Assembly: GCF_003633895.1 (NCBI RefSeq) | Contig: NZ_RBID01000017.1 | Span: 160,507-224,506, forward strand | DNA from: Vogesella indigofera | GTDB taxonomy: Bacteria > Pseudomonadota > Gammaproteobacteria > Burkholderiales > Chromobacteriaceae | Direction: 5' to 3' | Length of the DNA stretch: 64,000 nucleotides | Shown: in pieces, positions 7,747-15,647 of the stretch | Position numbering within the stretch: position 1 is the stretch's first letter | How the letters are laid out: every line of letters starts with the position of its first letter | Program-made: the position numbers and the translations under genes | Notes under the pieces: generated by a model | What the model was told of the DNA's origin: nothing | The model's input: only the letters and a program-made list of their open reading frames with translations | Database searches by the model: none

Positions 7747-8598
7747 TCAGGCGTTGAGGTTGGCCGCATCCAGCGTGTTTTGCAATAGCGTGGCCACGGT
7801 CATCGGGCCGACACCGCCCGGTACCGGGGTGATGAAGCTGGCCACTTCGCGTGCCACGGCGAAGTCGACGTCGCCGCAGATGCTGCCGTCGTCCAGGCGG
7901 TTGATGCCAACGTCGATCACCACCGCGCCCGGCTTCAGCCATTCACCCTTCACGAATTTCGGGATACCGACACCGGCGACCACGATATCGGCGCGGCCAA
8001 CCTCGGCGGCCAGATCGGCGGTGGCGCTATGGCATACCGTCACCGTGGCGCGCGCCAGCAGCATTTCCAGTGCCTGCGGCCGGCCGACGATGTTGGAGGC
8101 GCCGACGATCACCACGTTCTTGCCCTTCGGGTCGATGCCGTACTCTTCCAGCAGCGTCATCACGCCGCGCGGGGTGCACGGGCGCAGCAGCGGCATCTTG
8201 GTGGCCAGGCGGCCAACGTTGTACGGGTGGAAGCCGTCGACATCTTTTTTCGGGTTGATGCGCTCGATCACCAGCTGCGGGTCGATCTGCTTGGGCAGTG
8301 GCAGCTGCACCAGGATGCCGTCGATGCCGTCGTCGGCATTGAGGGTGTCGATGATGGACAGCAGTTCTTCTTGAGAAGTGCTGCCGGGCAGGTCATAGGC
8401 TACCGAGCGCACGCCGGCCTTTTCGCAGGAACGTTTCTTGTTCTTGACGTAGATGCCGGAGGCCGGATCGTCGCCCACCAGAATCACGGCCAGCGCCGGA
8501 GCGCGCTTGCCTGCGGCCACGCGGGCGTCCACGCCTTCGCGCACACGGTTGATCAGGGTTTCGGCGACGGCTTTGCCGTCGATAAGTTGTGCCGCCAT
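7747..8598 (-). CDS. folD: bifunctional methylenetetrahydrofolate dehydrogenase / methenyl-THF cyclohydrolase
   Basis: Interconverts 5,10-methylene-THF and 10-formyl-THF with NADP+. The protein has 283 residues from [13 protein letters not shown], the standard length. It carries the active-site stretch [20 protein letters not shown] with the catalytic Lys, then [10 protein letters not shown], the [13 protein letters not shown] motif, the Rossmann motif [12 protein letters not shown], and [13 protein letters not shown] near the end. In-frame ATGs further upstream (8613, 8649) are less likely. Near-matches to the 13-bp repeat occur at 7757-7768 and about 8208-8219. It lies 86 bp upstream of purU and may be co-transcribed with it. 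Confidence 0.95.
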   Translation of the reverse strand: MAAQLIDGKAVAETLINRVREGVDARVAAGKRAPALAVILVGDDPASGIYVKNKKRSCEKAGVRSVAYDLPGSTSQEELLSIIDTLNADDGIDGILVQLPLPKQIDPQLVIERINPKKDVDGFHPYNVGRLATKMPLLRPCTPRGVMTLLEEYGIDPKGKNVVIVGASNIVGRPQALEMLLARATVTVCHSATADLAAEVGRADIVVAGVGIPKFVKGEWLKPGAVVIDVGINRLDDGSICGDVDFAVAREVASFITPVPGGVGPMTVATLLQNTLDAANLNA

Positions 8599-8786
8599 GC
8601 TGCTATCCACCATTAAGGTTTGATGTAAACGAAAGACGGATTTTCTCATTTTTCCGGGGCGGTGCTCAATCTTTTAGCGCGTTGGCGGCGCTTTTTTTGT
8701 GCGGTGCGGCATTTGTGGCCGCGACAGCCGCACGGCGGCGTTGGCGGGCGCGGAGCATCCATTTCGATTTTATTGCACCGCGGGTG

Positions 8787-8815
8787 TTGACAGGCGGATT
8801 TTCGCCACGTATAGT
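8787..8815 (+). promoter_or_regulatory. strong promoter of the Pro-Arg-His-His tRNA operon
   Basis: TTGACA (8787-8792), a 17-bp spacer and TATAGT (8810-8815) form a near-consensus sigma-70 promoter. The start site would be near 8822, just before the tRNA-Pro gene at 8830. Confidence 0.85.
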
Positions 8816-8829
8816 TCGCCTCCTGTCGT

Positions 8830-8906
8830 CGGGGCGTAGCGCAGCCTGGTAGCGCATCTGCTTTGGGAGCAGAGGGTCGTGAGTTCGAATCCCACCGCCC
8901 CGACCA
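8830..8906 (+). tRNA. tRNA-Pro (anticodon TGG)
   Basis: 77 nt including an encoded CCA. The acceptor arms are CGGGGCG (8830-8836) and CGCCCCG (8896-8902). The anticodon stem TCTGC/GCAGA encloses TTTGGGA, with the anticodon TGG at 8864-8866. The T-arm GTTCGAAT is present. It is the first gene of a four-tRNA operon. Confidence 0.96.
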
Positions 8907-8924
8907 CAGACAACCCGGCATAAC

Positions 8925-9001
8925 GTGCCCGTAGCTCAATTGGATAGAGCACCAACCTTCTAAGTTGGGGGTTACAGGTTCGAACCCTGTCGGGTGCGCC
9001 A
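8925..9001 (+). tRNA. tRNA-Arg (anticodon TCT)
   Basis: 77 nt including CCA. The acceptor GTGCCCG (8925-8931) pairs with CGGGTGC (8991-8997) with two G-U pairs. The anticodon stem CCAAC/GTTGG encloses CTTCTAA, with anticodon TCT at 8959-8961. It reads the rare AGA codon. Confidence 0.95.
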
Positions 9002-9024
9002 AGCATGTTTTAGTTTTATCTGTG

Positions 9025-9100
9025 GTGGATGTAGCTCAGTTGGTAGAGTCCAGGATTGTGATTCCTGTTGTCGTGGGTTCGAGCCCCATCATCCACCCCA
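9025..9100 (+). tRNA. tRNA-His (anticodon GTG), copy 1
   Basis: 76 nt including CCA. The acceptor GTGGATG pairs with CATCCAC, and an encoded G at 9024 pairs with C73 as expected for the G-1 of tRNA-His. The anticodon stem CAGGA/TCCTG encloses TTGTGAT. Confidence 0.95.
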
Positions 9101-9149
9101 CCTCTTTTAGCCTTGTCGCAGCAATGCGGTAAAGCGCACCGCTTCAGCG

Positions 9150-9225
9150 GTGGATGTAGCTCAGTTGGTAGAGTCCAGGATTGTGATTCCTGTTGTCGTG
9201 GGTTCGAGCCCCATCATCCACCCCA
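9150..9225 (+). tRNA. tRNA-His (anticodon GTG), copy 2
   Basis: Identical over its 76 nt to the copy 125 bp upstream, including the G-1 position at 9149. The 48-nt spacer before it is unrelated to flanking sequence, so this is a gene duplication inside the operon. Confidence 0.95.
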
Positions 9226-9228
9226 GTT

Positions 9229-9255
9229 AAAAACCCGGCTTTGTGCCGGGTTTTT
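9229..9255 (+). terminator. terminator of the tRNA operon
   Basis: AAAAACCCGGC (9229-9239) pairs with GCCGGGTTTTT (9245-9255) around TTTGT. A classic hairpin with U-tract, 3 bp after the last tRNA. Confidence 0.92.
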
Positions 9256-9277
9256 CCATTTCTTCCCTGTTTTCCGC

Positions 9278-9324
9278 TTGTGGCTGGTGAAATTCACCGT
9301 ATAATCGAATACATTTGCATGTAT
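9278..9324 (+). promoter_or_regulatory. promoter and overlapping palindromic operator of the GntR gene
   Basis: TTGTGG (9278-9283), a 16-bp spacer and a perfect TATAAT (9300-9305). The perfect inverted repeat ATACAT-TTGC-ATGTAT at 9309-9324 covers the predicted start site. A repressor bound there would block transcription, which suggests autoregulation by the GntR protein encoded 20 bp downstream. Binding is inferred, not shown. Confidence 0.6.
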
Positions 9325-9344
9325 CCGATAGCCAGAGCGTGACC

Positions 9345-10016
9345 ATGACCACCTTGCAGCCGATCAAACGCCAGACCCTGACCAGTGCGGTTACAGAATC
9401 CTTGCGCCAGCGCATCCTGTCCGGCGAATTTGCCGACGGACAGCAGCTGCGCCAGGAGGCCCTTTCCAATGAATACGGCGTCAGCCGCGTGCCGGTGCGC
9501 GAAGCCCTGCGCCAGCTGGAGGCCGAGGGGCTGATCCAGATCATCGACCACAAGGGCGCGCTGGTGTCCAAGCTGTCGCTGGATGACGTGCTGGAGTTGC
9601 TGGACATCCGCGCCACGCTGGAGAGCGAGCTGCTGCGGGCGGCCATTCCCTGTCAGGACGAGGCGGATCACGCTGCCGCCGAGGCCACGCTGAAGGAATT
9701 CGAGCAGGCGCTGGTCAGCAACGACATCCGCCACTGGGGCGAGCTGAACGCGCGCTTCCACCTGGCGCTGTATCGTGCCGCCAAGCGCCCGAACACGCTG
9801 GCGCTGATCGAGCAGCTGCACAACAAGACCGACCGCTACACGCGGATGCAGATCCTGTTCACCCGCACCATGGAGCTGGCGCACCAGGAGCACAGCAAGC
9901 TGTTGCAGCTGTGCCGCGAGGGCAAGGCGGACGAGGCGGCGGAATTCATCCGCTTCCACATCCAGTCTGCCGGCCATGCGCTGGAGGCGTACATGAACTC
10001 CGCCGAGCGCCGCTAA
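9345..10016 (+). CDS. GntR family (FadR/FCD subfamily) transcriptional regulator
   Basis: The protein has 223 residues. An N-terminal winged helix-turn-helix (about 8-75: LRQRILSGEFADGQQLRQEA, then YGVSRVPVREALRQLEAEGL) has the GntR signature. The C-terminal FCD effector domain (about 85-215) shows the metal/ligand His pattern (FHLALYRAA, later the His of FIRFHIQSAGH). FCD regulators usually respond to small carboxylates or fatty-acid/amino-acid catabolites; the ligand here is unknown. The ATG at 9345 is preferred over an in-frame TTG at 9315, which lies inside the operator palindrome. There is no adjacent co-directional catabolic gene, so its targets may be elsewhere. Confidence 0.88.
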   Translation: MTTLQPIKRQTLTSAVTESLRQRILSGEFADGQQLRQEALSNEYGVSRVPVREALRQLEAEGLIQIIDHKGALVSKLSLDDVLELLDIRATLESELLRAAIPCQDEADHAAAEATLKEFEQALVSNDIRHWGELNARFHLALYRAAKRPNTLALIEQLHNKTDRYTRMQILFTRTMELAHQEHSKLLQLCREGKADEAAEFIRFHIQSAGHALEAYMNSAERR

Positions 10017-10023
10017 CCGTCAT

Positions 10024-10037
10024 TTTTGTATACAAAA
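10024..10037. promoter_or_regulatory. perfect palindrome, possible GntR-type operator
   Basis: TTTTGTATACAAAA, a 14-bp perfect palindrome 8 bp after the GntR stop codon. TTGTATACAA resembles operators of FCD-type GntR regulators. Its right half overlaps the terminator stem. Confidence 0.4.
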
Positions 10038-10071
10038 CGCCGTTCCTGGCCTGGGCTAGGGGCGGCGTTTT
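10034..10071. terminator. bidirectional terminator between gntR-type gene and binding-protein gene
   Basis: AAAACGCCG (10034-10042) pairs with CGGCGTTTT (10063-10071) around a 20-nt loop. T-runs follow in both directions, fitting the convergent genes on each side. The right arm and U-tract overlap the last codons of the leftward gene. Confidence 0.7.
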
Positions 10072-11228
10072 TGCGTGCGCTCGTTGCTGTAGGCGTGGAC
10101 GACTTCGCCGTGCTGCAGTTTGCCGATCACCGGTACGGCCAGATCGATGGCGTCGTGGTCGCTGGCGGAGAACGGCTGGCGGTAGGTGGTGATCACGCCC
10201 TTGACCGGTGCGGGCAGGTTTTCCAGCGCGCGGACAATGGCCTTGCCGTCGGTGCTGGCGCTGTGGCGCAGTGCCGCCGCCAGCAGCAGCAGGCTGTCGT
10301 AGCCCTGCGCCGCCGATACCGCCGACGGAATGCGGCGGCCGCCGAAGGTGTGCAGGTAGCGCGCGACAAAGTCCTGCCGCAGCGGGTCGGCGCTGTCGCT
10401 GATGAAGGTCTGCACCATGCGCGCGCCTTCGGCATTGGGGCCGGCGTCGTCGATGAAGTTGGACATCGACAGCGTCCAGCTGCCGATCAGCTGCGGCCGC
10501 CAGTCCATCTGCGCCAGCGAGTTGGCGATCTGTGCCAGCTCCGGACCGATGGCGTAGGTCAGGATCGCCTGCGCCCCGAGATCGCGCGCCCGGCTCAGCT
10601 GCGCAATCATGTCGCGCTCGCCAAGGCGGAACTGGCCGATATAGACCGGGCTCAGCCCTTGCTGGCGCAGCGCCTTGATCAGTTCTTCCTCGCCGATGCG
10701 GCCGTAATTGGTCTTGTCGTGGAAAATCGCCAGCCGGCTCAGGCCGCTGCGTTTCGCCTCGCGCACGATCAGCGGCGCCTGCTGCGCGTCGGAGGCGGCG
10801 ACGCGGAACACGTAGTTGAGCGGGTATTTCGGAGGTGCAAACTGTGCGGTGACCTTGGGTGCGGTGGCGACCGCGGTGATCGCCGGGATGCCGGCCTGCT
10901 GGTAGTGGCCCTGCGAGGCCAGCGCCACGCCGCTGTTGACGAAGCCGACGCTGGCGATCACGCGCTGGTGTAGCGTCAGCTCCTTGGCAATGCGGATGCC
11001 GATATCGGAGCGGCCCATGTCGTCGCGCTCGATCAGCAGCAGTGGCCGGCCGCGGATGCCGCCGCTGCGGTTGATTTCCGCCGCGGCCAGGCGGATGCCG
11101 TTGCGCATGCTGATGCCCATCGGCGCCGAGCCGCCGGTGAACGGGCCGGAGACGCCGATACGGAGCGCTTCGGCCGCGCTAGCGGCAAGCGGCAGGCACA
11201 GCAACAGCAGGCGGAGGGTGCGATACAC
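10056..11228 (-). CDS. periplasmic binding protein, branched-chain amino acid (type I, LivJ-like) ABC family
   Basis: The protein has 390 residues. It starts with GTG at 11228, preceded by AGGAAT, giving a signal peptide (LRLLLLCLPLAASAAEA, cleavage after about residue 19). The mature part begins LRIGVSGPFTGGSAPMGISM, typical of Peripla_BP_6 proteins, with GIRLAAAEINRSGGIRGRPL next. No transporter ATPase or permease genes are adjacent. Instead the gene is divergent from a sensor kinase with a large periplasmic domain, with 87 bp between starts. It may therefore feed a ligand signal to that kinase rather than, or as well as, to a transporter. Confidence 0.85.
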   Translation of the reverse strand: MYRTLRLLLLCLPLAASAAEALRIGVSGPFTGGSAPMGISMRNGIRLAAAEINRSGGIRGRPLLLIERDDMGRSDIGIRIAKELTLHQRVIASVGFVNSGVALASQGHYQQAGIPAITAVATAPKVTAQFAPPKYPLNYVFRVAASDAQQAPLIVREAKRSGLSRLAIFHDKTNYGRIGEEELIKALRQQGLSPVYIGQFRLGERDMIAQLSRARDLGAQAILTYAIGPELAQIANSLAQMDWRPQLIGSWTLSMSNFIDDAGPNAEGARMVQTFISDSADPLRQDFVARYLHTFGGRRIPSAVSAAQGYDSLLLLAAALRHSASTDGKAIVRALENLPAPVKGVITTYRQPFSASDHDAIDLAVPVIGKLQHGEVVHAYSNERTQKRRP

Positions 11229-11288
11229 GGGGGATTCCTGATGGCTAGGCGGTCACAATCCCCGCTATTATCACACTTTGGCCCCGCT

Positions 11289-11301
11289 TGCGGCCAACCT
11301 T
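11289..11301 (+). repeat. 13-bp uptake-sequence-like word, intergenic copy
   Basis: TGCGGCCAACCTT between the divergent binding-protein and sensor-kinase genes, 15 bp before the kinase start codon. Confidence 0.85.
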
Positions 11302-11315
11302 TGCCCGTAGCCGCC

Positions 11316-13955
11316 ATGCGAACCCAACGCTTTTACCAGTCCCTCAAGCGCAGCCGTTTTTACCGACTGATGCCCAACAGCACCATCGTGCTGTTCTTCC
11401 TGACCATGGCGGTGATGCTGTGGACGCTGGACGCGCGCGAGACCGAACAGCTGCGTCTCGATCTGGCCAAGGACACGCTGTGGGCGGAGCAGACGCTGCG
11501 CCTGCGCCTGGACGAGCACAAGGACGAGCTGTCGCGACTGGCACGCGACATCGGCCGCGAGGCGATCGACGAGGACCAGTTCCTGGTGCAGGCCTCTGAG
11601 TTTCTCGCCAACACCCCGGAGATGGCGGCGGTGGTGTGGGCCGACAACAGTTTTACCCTGCGCTGGATCGCGCCGTACGAGGAAAGCCGGCTCACCGTCG
11701 GCTCCGGCCTCAGCGGCGTGTCCGCCTCGGCCTATCTGCAGGCGCGTACCGACGGCCGCTCGGTGATGAGCCAGCCCTACCAGCTGGAATCCGGCGAGTG
11801 GCGCTTTGACCTGATGGTGCCGGTGTTCCGCGACACCCAGTTCCGCGGCATGGTGATCGGCATCTACAAGGCCAATGTCTTCATCCGTCGCGTGCCGCCA
11901 AGCTGGTTTGCCGAAAAATACTATCTGGAGCTGAACAACGGCGAGCAGTCGCTGGTGCGCAACAGCCACGGCGCGCCGTCGTCGCGCCTGTCGCAGACCA
12001 TCGTGCTGGGCGGCACGCCGCTGCGGCTGGTGGCGCGGCCGGTGCGCGGCGACCACAACAAGAGCCGCGTAATCCAGCTCGGGCTGATCGTCGGCCTGTC
12101 GCTGCTGACCCTGCTCAGCCTGATGAGCCTGTCACGCCACATCCGCCGCCGCGTCGACGCCGAGCGCGAGCGCGACCGTGTCTACGGCCTGTCGCGCGAA
12201 TGGCTGGGGGTAATGCGCGAGGATGGCTACCTGCTGCACGTCAACCCGGCCTTTGTCGGCGGCCTCGGCTATCCGGCGGAACAGCTGCTGGGCACCTCCA
12301 TCCTCAATTACCTGCACCCGGACGAGCGCGAGTCGACGCAGCTGCTGTTGCGGCAGGTGATCGAGGCCGGCAGCGTCGACCGCTACGTCGAGACGCGGGT
12401 GATCAACCGTGCACAGGAGGTGCGCGCCATCGCCTGGGCGATGAGCCCGCTGCCGGATGCCGGCGTGGTGTACCTGTCCGGCCGCGACATCACCGCGGAA
12501 AAACAGGCGGAGCAGGCGCTGCGCCACGAGTACATGTTCCGCAAGGCAATGGAGGATTCGCTGGTGGTCGGCATCCGCGCCATCGCGCTGGACGGCCGCA
12601 TCACCTACGTCAATCCGGCGTTCTGCCGCATCACCGGCTTTGACGAGGCGGAGCTGATCGGGCTGCTGCCGCCGTATCCGTACTGGTCGCCGGATATCGC
12701 CCACCACAACTACGACGCCCTGCGCCAGACGCTGTCCGGCGAGCAGTCGCAGCAGCTGTTCGAATCGGTGATGCAGCGCAAGAACGGCGAACGCTTCTAC
12801 GCGCAGATGCTGATTTCGCCGCTGATCGACGCCGATGGCCACCAGACCGGCTGGATGGCGGCACTGACCGACATGACCGAGAAACGCCACGCGCAGCAGA
12901 TGCTGGAGGCGGCCAACGAACGCTTCATCGCGGTGATTGAGGGCCTGGACGCGGCGGTGGCGGTGGTGCGCGGCGAAAGCCAGCAGCTGCTGTTCTGCAA
13001 CCACCGCTACCGCGAATGGTTGGCCGCACCGGAGACGGTGGACAGCTCGGAATGCTGCGACCTGCGCCTGTACCGGCTGCTGCAGCAGGCCAGCGCCGAC
13101 CAGGAAATCTGGCTGGATGACCTGCAGCGCTGGTTCCTGCTGCGCTCGCGCCCGGTGCGCTGGGTCGACAGCGACATGGCGCAGATGCTGATCCTCACCG
13201 ACATCACCGAGCAGCACGACGCCGAGCAGCGCTACCAGGAACAGATGGCCAAGCTGCAGGCGACCTCGCGCCTGATCACCATGGGCGAGATGGCGTCGAC
13301 GCTGGCGCACGAGCTGAATCAGCCGCTGTCGGCGATTGCCAATTACCAGGCCGGCTGCGTCGAGCGCCTGCGCCAGGGCCGCGCCACGCCGGAATCGCTG
13401 ATCCCGGTGATGGAAAAGATCACCGCGCAGGCGGAGCGCGCCGGCAAGATCGTGCGCCGGGTGCGCGAATTCGTGAAACAGAGCGAGCCGGTGTGCAAGC
13501 CGTGTCCGCCGTCCGACATCATCGACGCCGCGCTGGCGATCGCCGAGATCGAGGCGCGCCGCTTGGGCTCGGTGATCAACGTGCACCTTGCGGCCAACCT
13601 TCCCGCCGTCAACGTCGACCCGATCCTGATCGAACAGGTGCTGCTCAACCTGATCAAGAACGGCATGGAGGCGATGCAGCAGCTGCCACCGGAGCAGCGC
13701 GAGCTGCAGATCAGCGTGCAGCGCAGCAGCAGCAAGCGGGTGGAGGTGGCGATCGTCGATTGCGGCCACGGCGTGCCGGACGACATCAAGTCGCAGCTGT
13801 TCGACGCCTTCTTCACCACCAAGAGCGAAGGCATGGGCATGGGGCTGAACATCTGTCGCTCGATTGTCGAATTCCATCAGGGTCAACTCTCGGTGGAAGA
13901 CCATCCGCTGGGTGGTACCATTTTCCGATTCACTTTGCCGGTATACGAGCCATGA
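11316..13955 (+). CDS. multi-PAS sensor histidine kinase, DctS/FixL-like
   Basis: The protein has 879 residues from the ATG at 11316. An upstream in-frame ATG at 11241 would add 25 residues encoded by intergenic-looking sequence that includes a repeat copy. TM1 is about 24-40 (TIVLFFLTMAVMLW), a periplasmic sensor domain spans about 41-250, and TM2 is about 252-272. Three PAS domains follow at roughly 285-400, 410-535 and 540-640. The HisKA box MGEMASTLAHELNQPLSA has the phospho-accepting His665. The ATPase N-box lies around Asn782 (NLIKNGMEAM), with G-boxes DCGHGVPDD and GMGMGLNIC. The HELNQPL box and the FixJ-type partner place it with DctS/FixL kinases. Its ATGA overlap with the next gene indicates translational coupling. 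Confidence 0.9.
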   Translation: MRTQRFYQSLKRSRFYRLMPNSTIVLFFLTMAVMLWTLDARETEQLRLDLAKDTLWAEQTLRLRLDEHKDELSRLARDIGREAIDEDQFLVQASEFLANTPEMAAVVWADNSFTLRWIAPYEESRLTVGSGLSGVSASAYLQARTDGRSVMSQPYQLESGEWRFDLMVPVFRDTQFRGMVIGIYKANVFIRRVPPSWFAEKYYLELNNGEQSLVRNSHGAPSSRLSQTIVLGGTPLRLVARPVRGDHNKSRVIQLGLIVGLSLLTLLSLMSLSRHIRRRVDAERERDRVYGLSREWLGVMREDGYLLHVNPAFVGGLGYPAEQLLGTSILNYLHPDERESTQLLLRQVIEAGSVDRYVETRVINRAQEVRAIAWAMSPLPDAGVVYLSGRDITAEKQAEQALRHEYMFRKAMEDSLVVGIRAIALDGRITYVNPAFCRITGFDEAELIGLLPPYPYWSPDIAHHNYDALRQTLSGEQSQQLFESVMQRKNGERFYAQMLISPLIDADGHQTGWMAALTDMTEKRHAQQMLEAANERFIAVIEGLDAAVAVVRGESQQLLFCNHRYREWLAAPETVDSSECCDLRLYRLLQQASADQEIWLDDLQRWFLLRSRPVRWVDSDMAQMLILTDITEQHDAEQRYQEQMAKLQATSRLITMGEMASTLAHELNQPLSAIANYQAGCVERLRQGRATPESLIPVMEKITAQAERAGKIVRRVREFVKQSEPVCKPCPPSDIIDAALAIAEIEARRLGSVINVHLAANLPAVNVDPILIEQVLLNLIKNGMEAMQQLPPEQRELQISVQRSSSKRVEVAIVDCGHGVPDDIKSQLFDAFFTTKSEGMGMGLNICRSIVEFHQGQLSVEDHPLGGTIFRFTLPVYEP

Positions 13956-14584
13956 CTGCGAGCAAATCCATCACCATCCATATCGTTGACGACGACGAGG
14001 CGTTTCGCGACTCGCTGGTCTGGCTGCTGGAAAGCCACGACTACCGTGTGATTTGCCACGACCATGCCGAGGCCTTTCTCGCCGGCTTCCGCCCGGAGCT
14101 GAGTGTCGGCTGCCTGATCCTCGACATCCGCATGCCGGGCATGAGCGGGCTGGAACTGTACGAAGAGCTGCAGGCACGCGGCAATCGCTGGCCGGTGATC
14201 TTCATTACCGGCCACGGCGATGTGCCGATGGCGGTGCAGGCGGTGAAGCGCGGCGCCTATGATTTCCTGGAAAAACCGTTCAACCAGGAGGCGCTGCTGC
14301 TGGCGGTGAACAGTGCGCTGGAAGCGGCGGCCAGCCTGCAGCAGACCACTACGCTGGCGCAGCAGTGCGAGACGCGGCTGCAGACGCTGACCACGCGCGA
14401 GCGCGAGGTGCTGGAGCGGGTGATCGAGGGCAAGATGAACAAGGTGATTGCCGACGACCTCGGTATCAGCATCAAGACCGTCGAGGCGCATCGCGGCAAG
14501 ATGATGGACAAGATGGGGGTGCGCTCGATCGCCGATCTGGTGCAGACCGTGGTTGCCTATCGCCAGCAAAAAGGCGGCGCCTGA
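13952..14584 (+). CDS. FixJ/DctR-like response regulator with LuxR-type HTH
   Basis: The protein has 210 residues. The receiver domain (about 7-120) has the acidic pocket HIVDDDEAFRDSL, phospho-acceptor Asp58 in LILDIRMPGMSG, and Lys in FLEKPFN. A C-terminal GerE/LuxR helix-turn-helix (about 145-205) contains LTTREREVLERVIEGKMNK and SIKTVEAHRGKMM. The layout is that of FixJ/TodT/DctR activators, which bind DNA after phosphorylation by the cognate kinase. It overlaps the kinase stop by four bases. Targets are not evident; the divergent binding-protein gene is the obvious candidate. Confidence 0.92.
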   Translation: MTASKSITIHIVDDDEAFRDSLVWLLESHDYRVICHDHAEAFLAGFRPELSVGCLILDIRMPGMSGLELYEELQARGNRWPVIFITGHGDVPMAVQAVKRGAYDFLEKPFNQEALLLAVNSALEAAASLQQTTTLAQQCETRLQTLTTREREVLERVIEGKMNKVIADDLGISIKTVEAHRGKMMDKMGVRSIADLVQTVVAYRQQKGGA

Positions 14585-14692
14585 CGCGGCCGTATTTCCG
14601 GCAGCGACACTGAACTTTACTCGCTATGCTTGGCTCTGTAGCAGGACGGCGATGCAGCGGGCATCGCCGCCACTGAACCCAAGGAGCAGCCC

Positions 14693-15550
14693 ATGTCTCA
14701 GGAACAAGCCGATCTCTTGCCGCTGCCGGATGAGGTCGATCCGCAGCGCCGCCTGCTGATTTCCGCCGTGCTGGCCGGCGGCTTTGCCCTCGCGGTGCAG
14801 CCGGTGACCGCCGCCACCATCCACACCGACAGCGACGGCCTGGTCGCCGGCTGGCACAAGGCCGGCCCCGATCTGCTGCTGTACGCCGCGCGCCCGGCGC
14901 AGGGCAGCCAGTGGCCGGTGGTGCTGGTGGTGCAGGAGATCTTCGGGGTACACGAGCACATCCAGGATGTCTGCCGCCGCCTGGCCAAGCAGGGCTATCT
15001 CGCCGTCGCGCCGGAACTGTTCCTGCGCCAGGGCGACGCCCGCGGCTATCCCGACACCGCGACGCTGATCGCCAACGTGGTCAGCAAGGTGCCGGACGCG
15101 CAGGTGCTGGCCGATCTGGACGCCTGCCTCGAGTACGCGCGGGTGCTGGGTGGCGACAGCACGCGTGCGGCGATCACCGGCTTCTGCTGGGGCGGGCGCA
15201 TCACCTGGCTCTACGCCGCGCACAATCCGCGGATCAAGGCTGGTGCCGCCTGGTATGGCCGGCTGCAGGGGCAGGAGACGGCGCTGACGCCGCGCCATCC
15301 GGTGGCGGTGGCGCCACAGCTGAAGGTGCCGGTACTGGGGCTGTATGGCGGCAAGGATAGCGGCATCCCGCTGGACAGCGTGGCGACGATGAAGACCGCC
15401 TTGCAGCAGGGCAGCAGCGGCAGCGAGTTCGTGGTCTACCCCGATGCCGGCCACGCCTTCAATGCCGACTATCGCCCCAGCTACCACGCGCCGTCGGCCG
15501 AGGACGGCTGGCGCCGCATGCTGCAGTGGTTCCGCCGTCACGGAGTGTGA
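14693..15550 (+). CDS. dienelactone hydrolase family protein with possible Tat-type export signal
   Basis: The protein has 285 residues. The alpha/beta-hydrolase core has the VVLVVQEIFGVHEHIQDVCR segment typical of dienelactone hydrolases. It shows the Cys-Asp-His triad: Cys in GFCWGG, Asp in GGKDSG, His in DAGHAFN. The N-terminus has paired arginines before a hydrophobic stretch (PQRRLLISAVLAGGFALA), which suggests export, perhaps by the Tat route. The classical chlorocatechol enzyme is cytoplasmic, so the substrate here is likely different and unknown. RBS AAGGAG precedes the ATG at 14693. The gene stands alone and ends in a repeat-pair terminator. Confidence 0.85.
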   Translation: MSQEQADLLPLPDEVDPQRRLLISAVLAGGFALAVQPVTAATIHTDSDGLVAGWHKAGPDLLLYAARPAQGSQWPVVLVVQEIFGVHEHIQDVCRRLAKQGYLAVAPELFLRQGDARGYPDTATLIANVVSKVPDAQVLADLDACLEYARVLGGDSTRAAITGFCWGGRITWLYAAHNPRIKAGAAWYGRLQGQETALTPRHPVAVAPQLKVPVLGLYGGKDSGIPLDSVATMKTALQQGSSGSEFVVYPDAGHAFNADYRPSYHAPSAEDGWRRMLQWFRRHGV

Positions 15551-15578
15551 CACCGATAGCTTTCTGCTGTGCCAAAAA

Positions 15579-15618
15579 CGTTGCGGCCAACCTTGCCAGG
15601 TTGGCCGCAACGCTTTTT
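15579..15618 (+). terminator. terminator built from an inverted pair of the 13-bp repeat
   Basis: A 15-bp perfect stem, 15579-15593 with 15598-15612, loop TGCC, then CTTTTT. The left arm includes TGCGGCCAACCTT (15582-15594). The right arm carries the same word with one end base changed (from 15598). Confidence 0.9.
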
Positions 15619-15647
15619 CATGATGGGCGCGAGCAAGCGATCAGCCG

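Noticed and set aside
8676-8692. Hairpin AGCGC/GCGCT followed by a T-run between folD and the tRNA operon
   Set aside because: The stem is only 5 bp and no rightward transcript is expected to end here; a small RNA in 8599-8692 cannot be supported from sequence.
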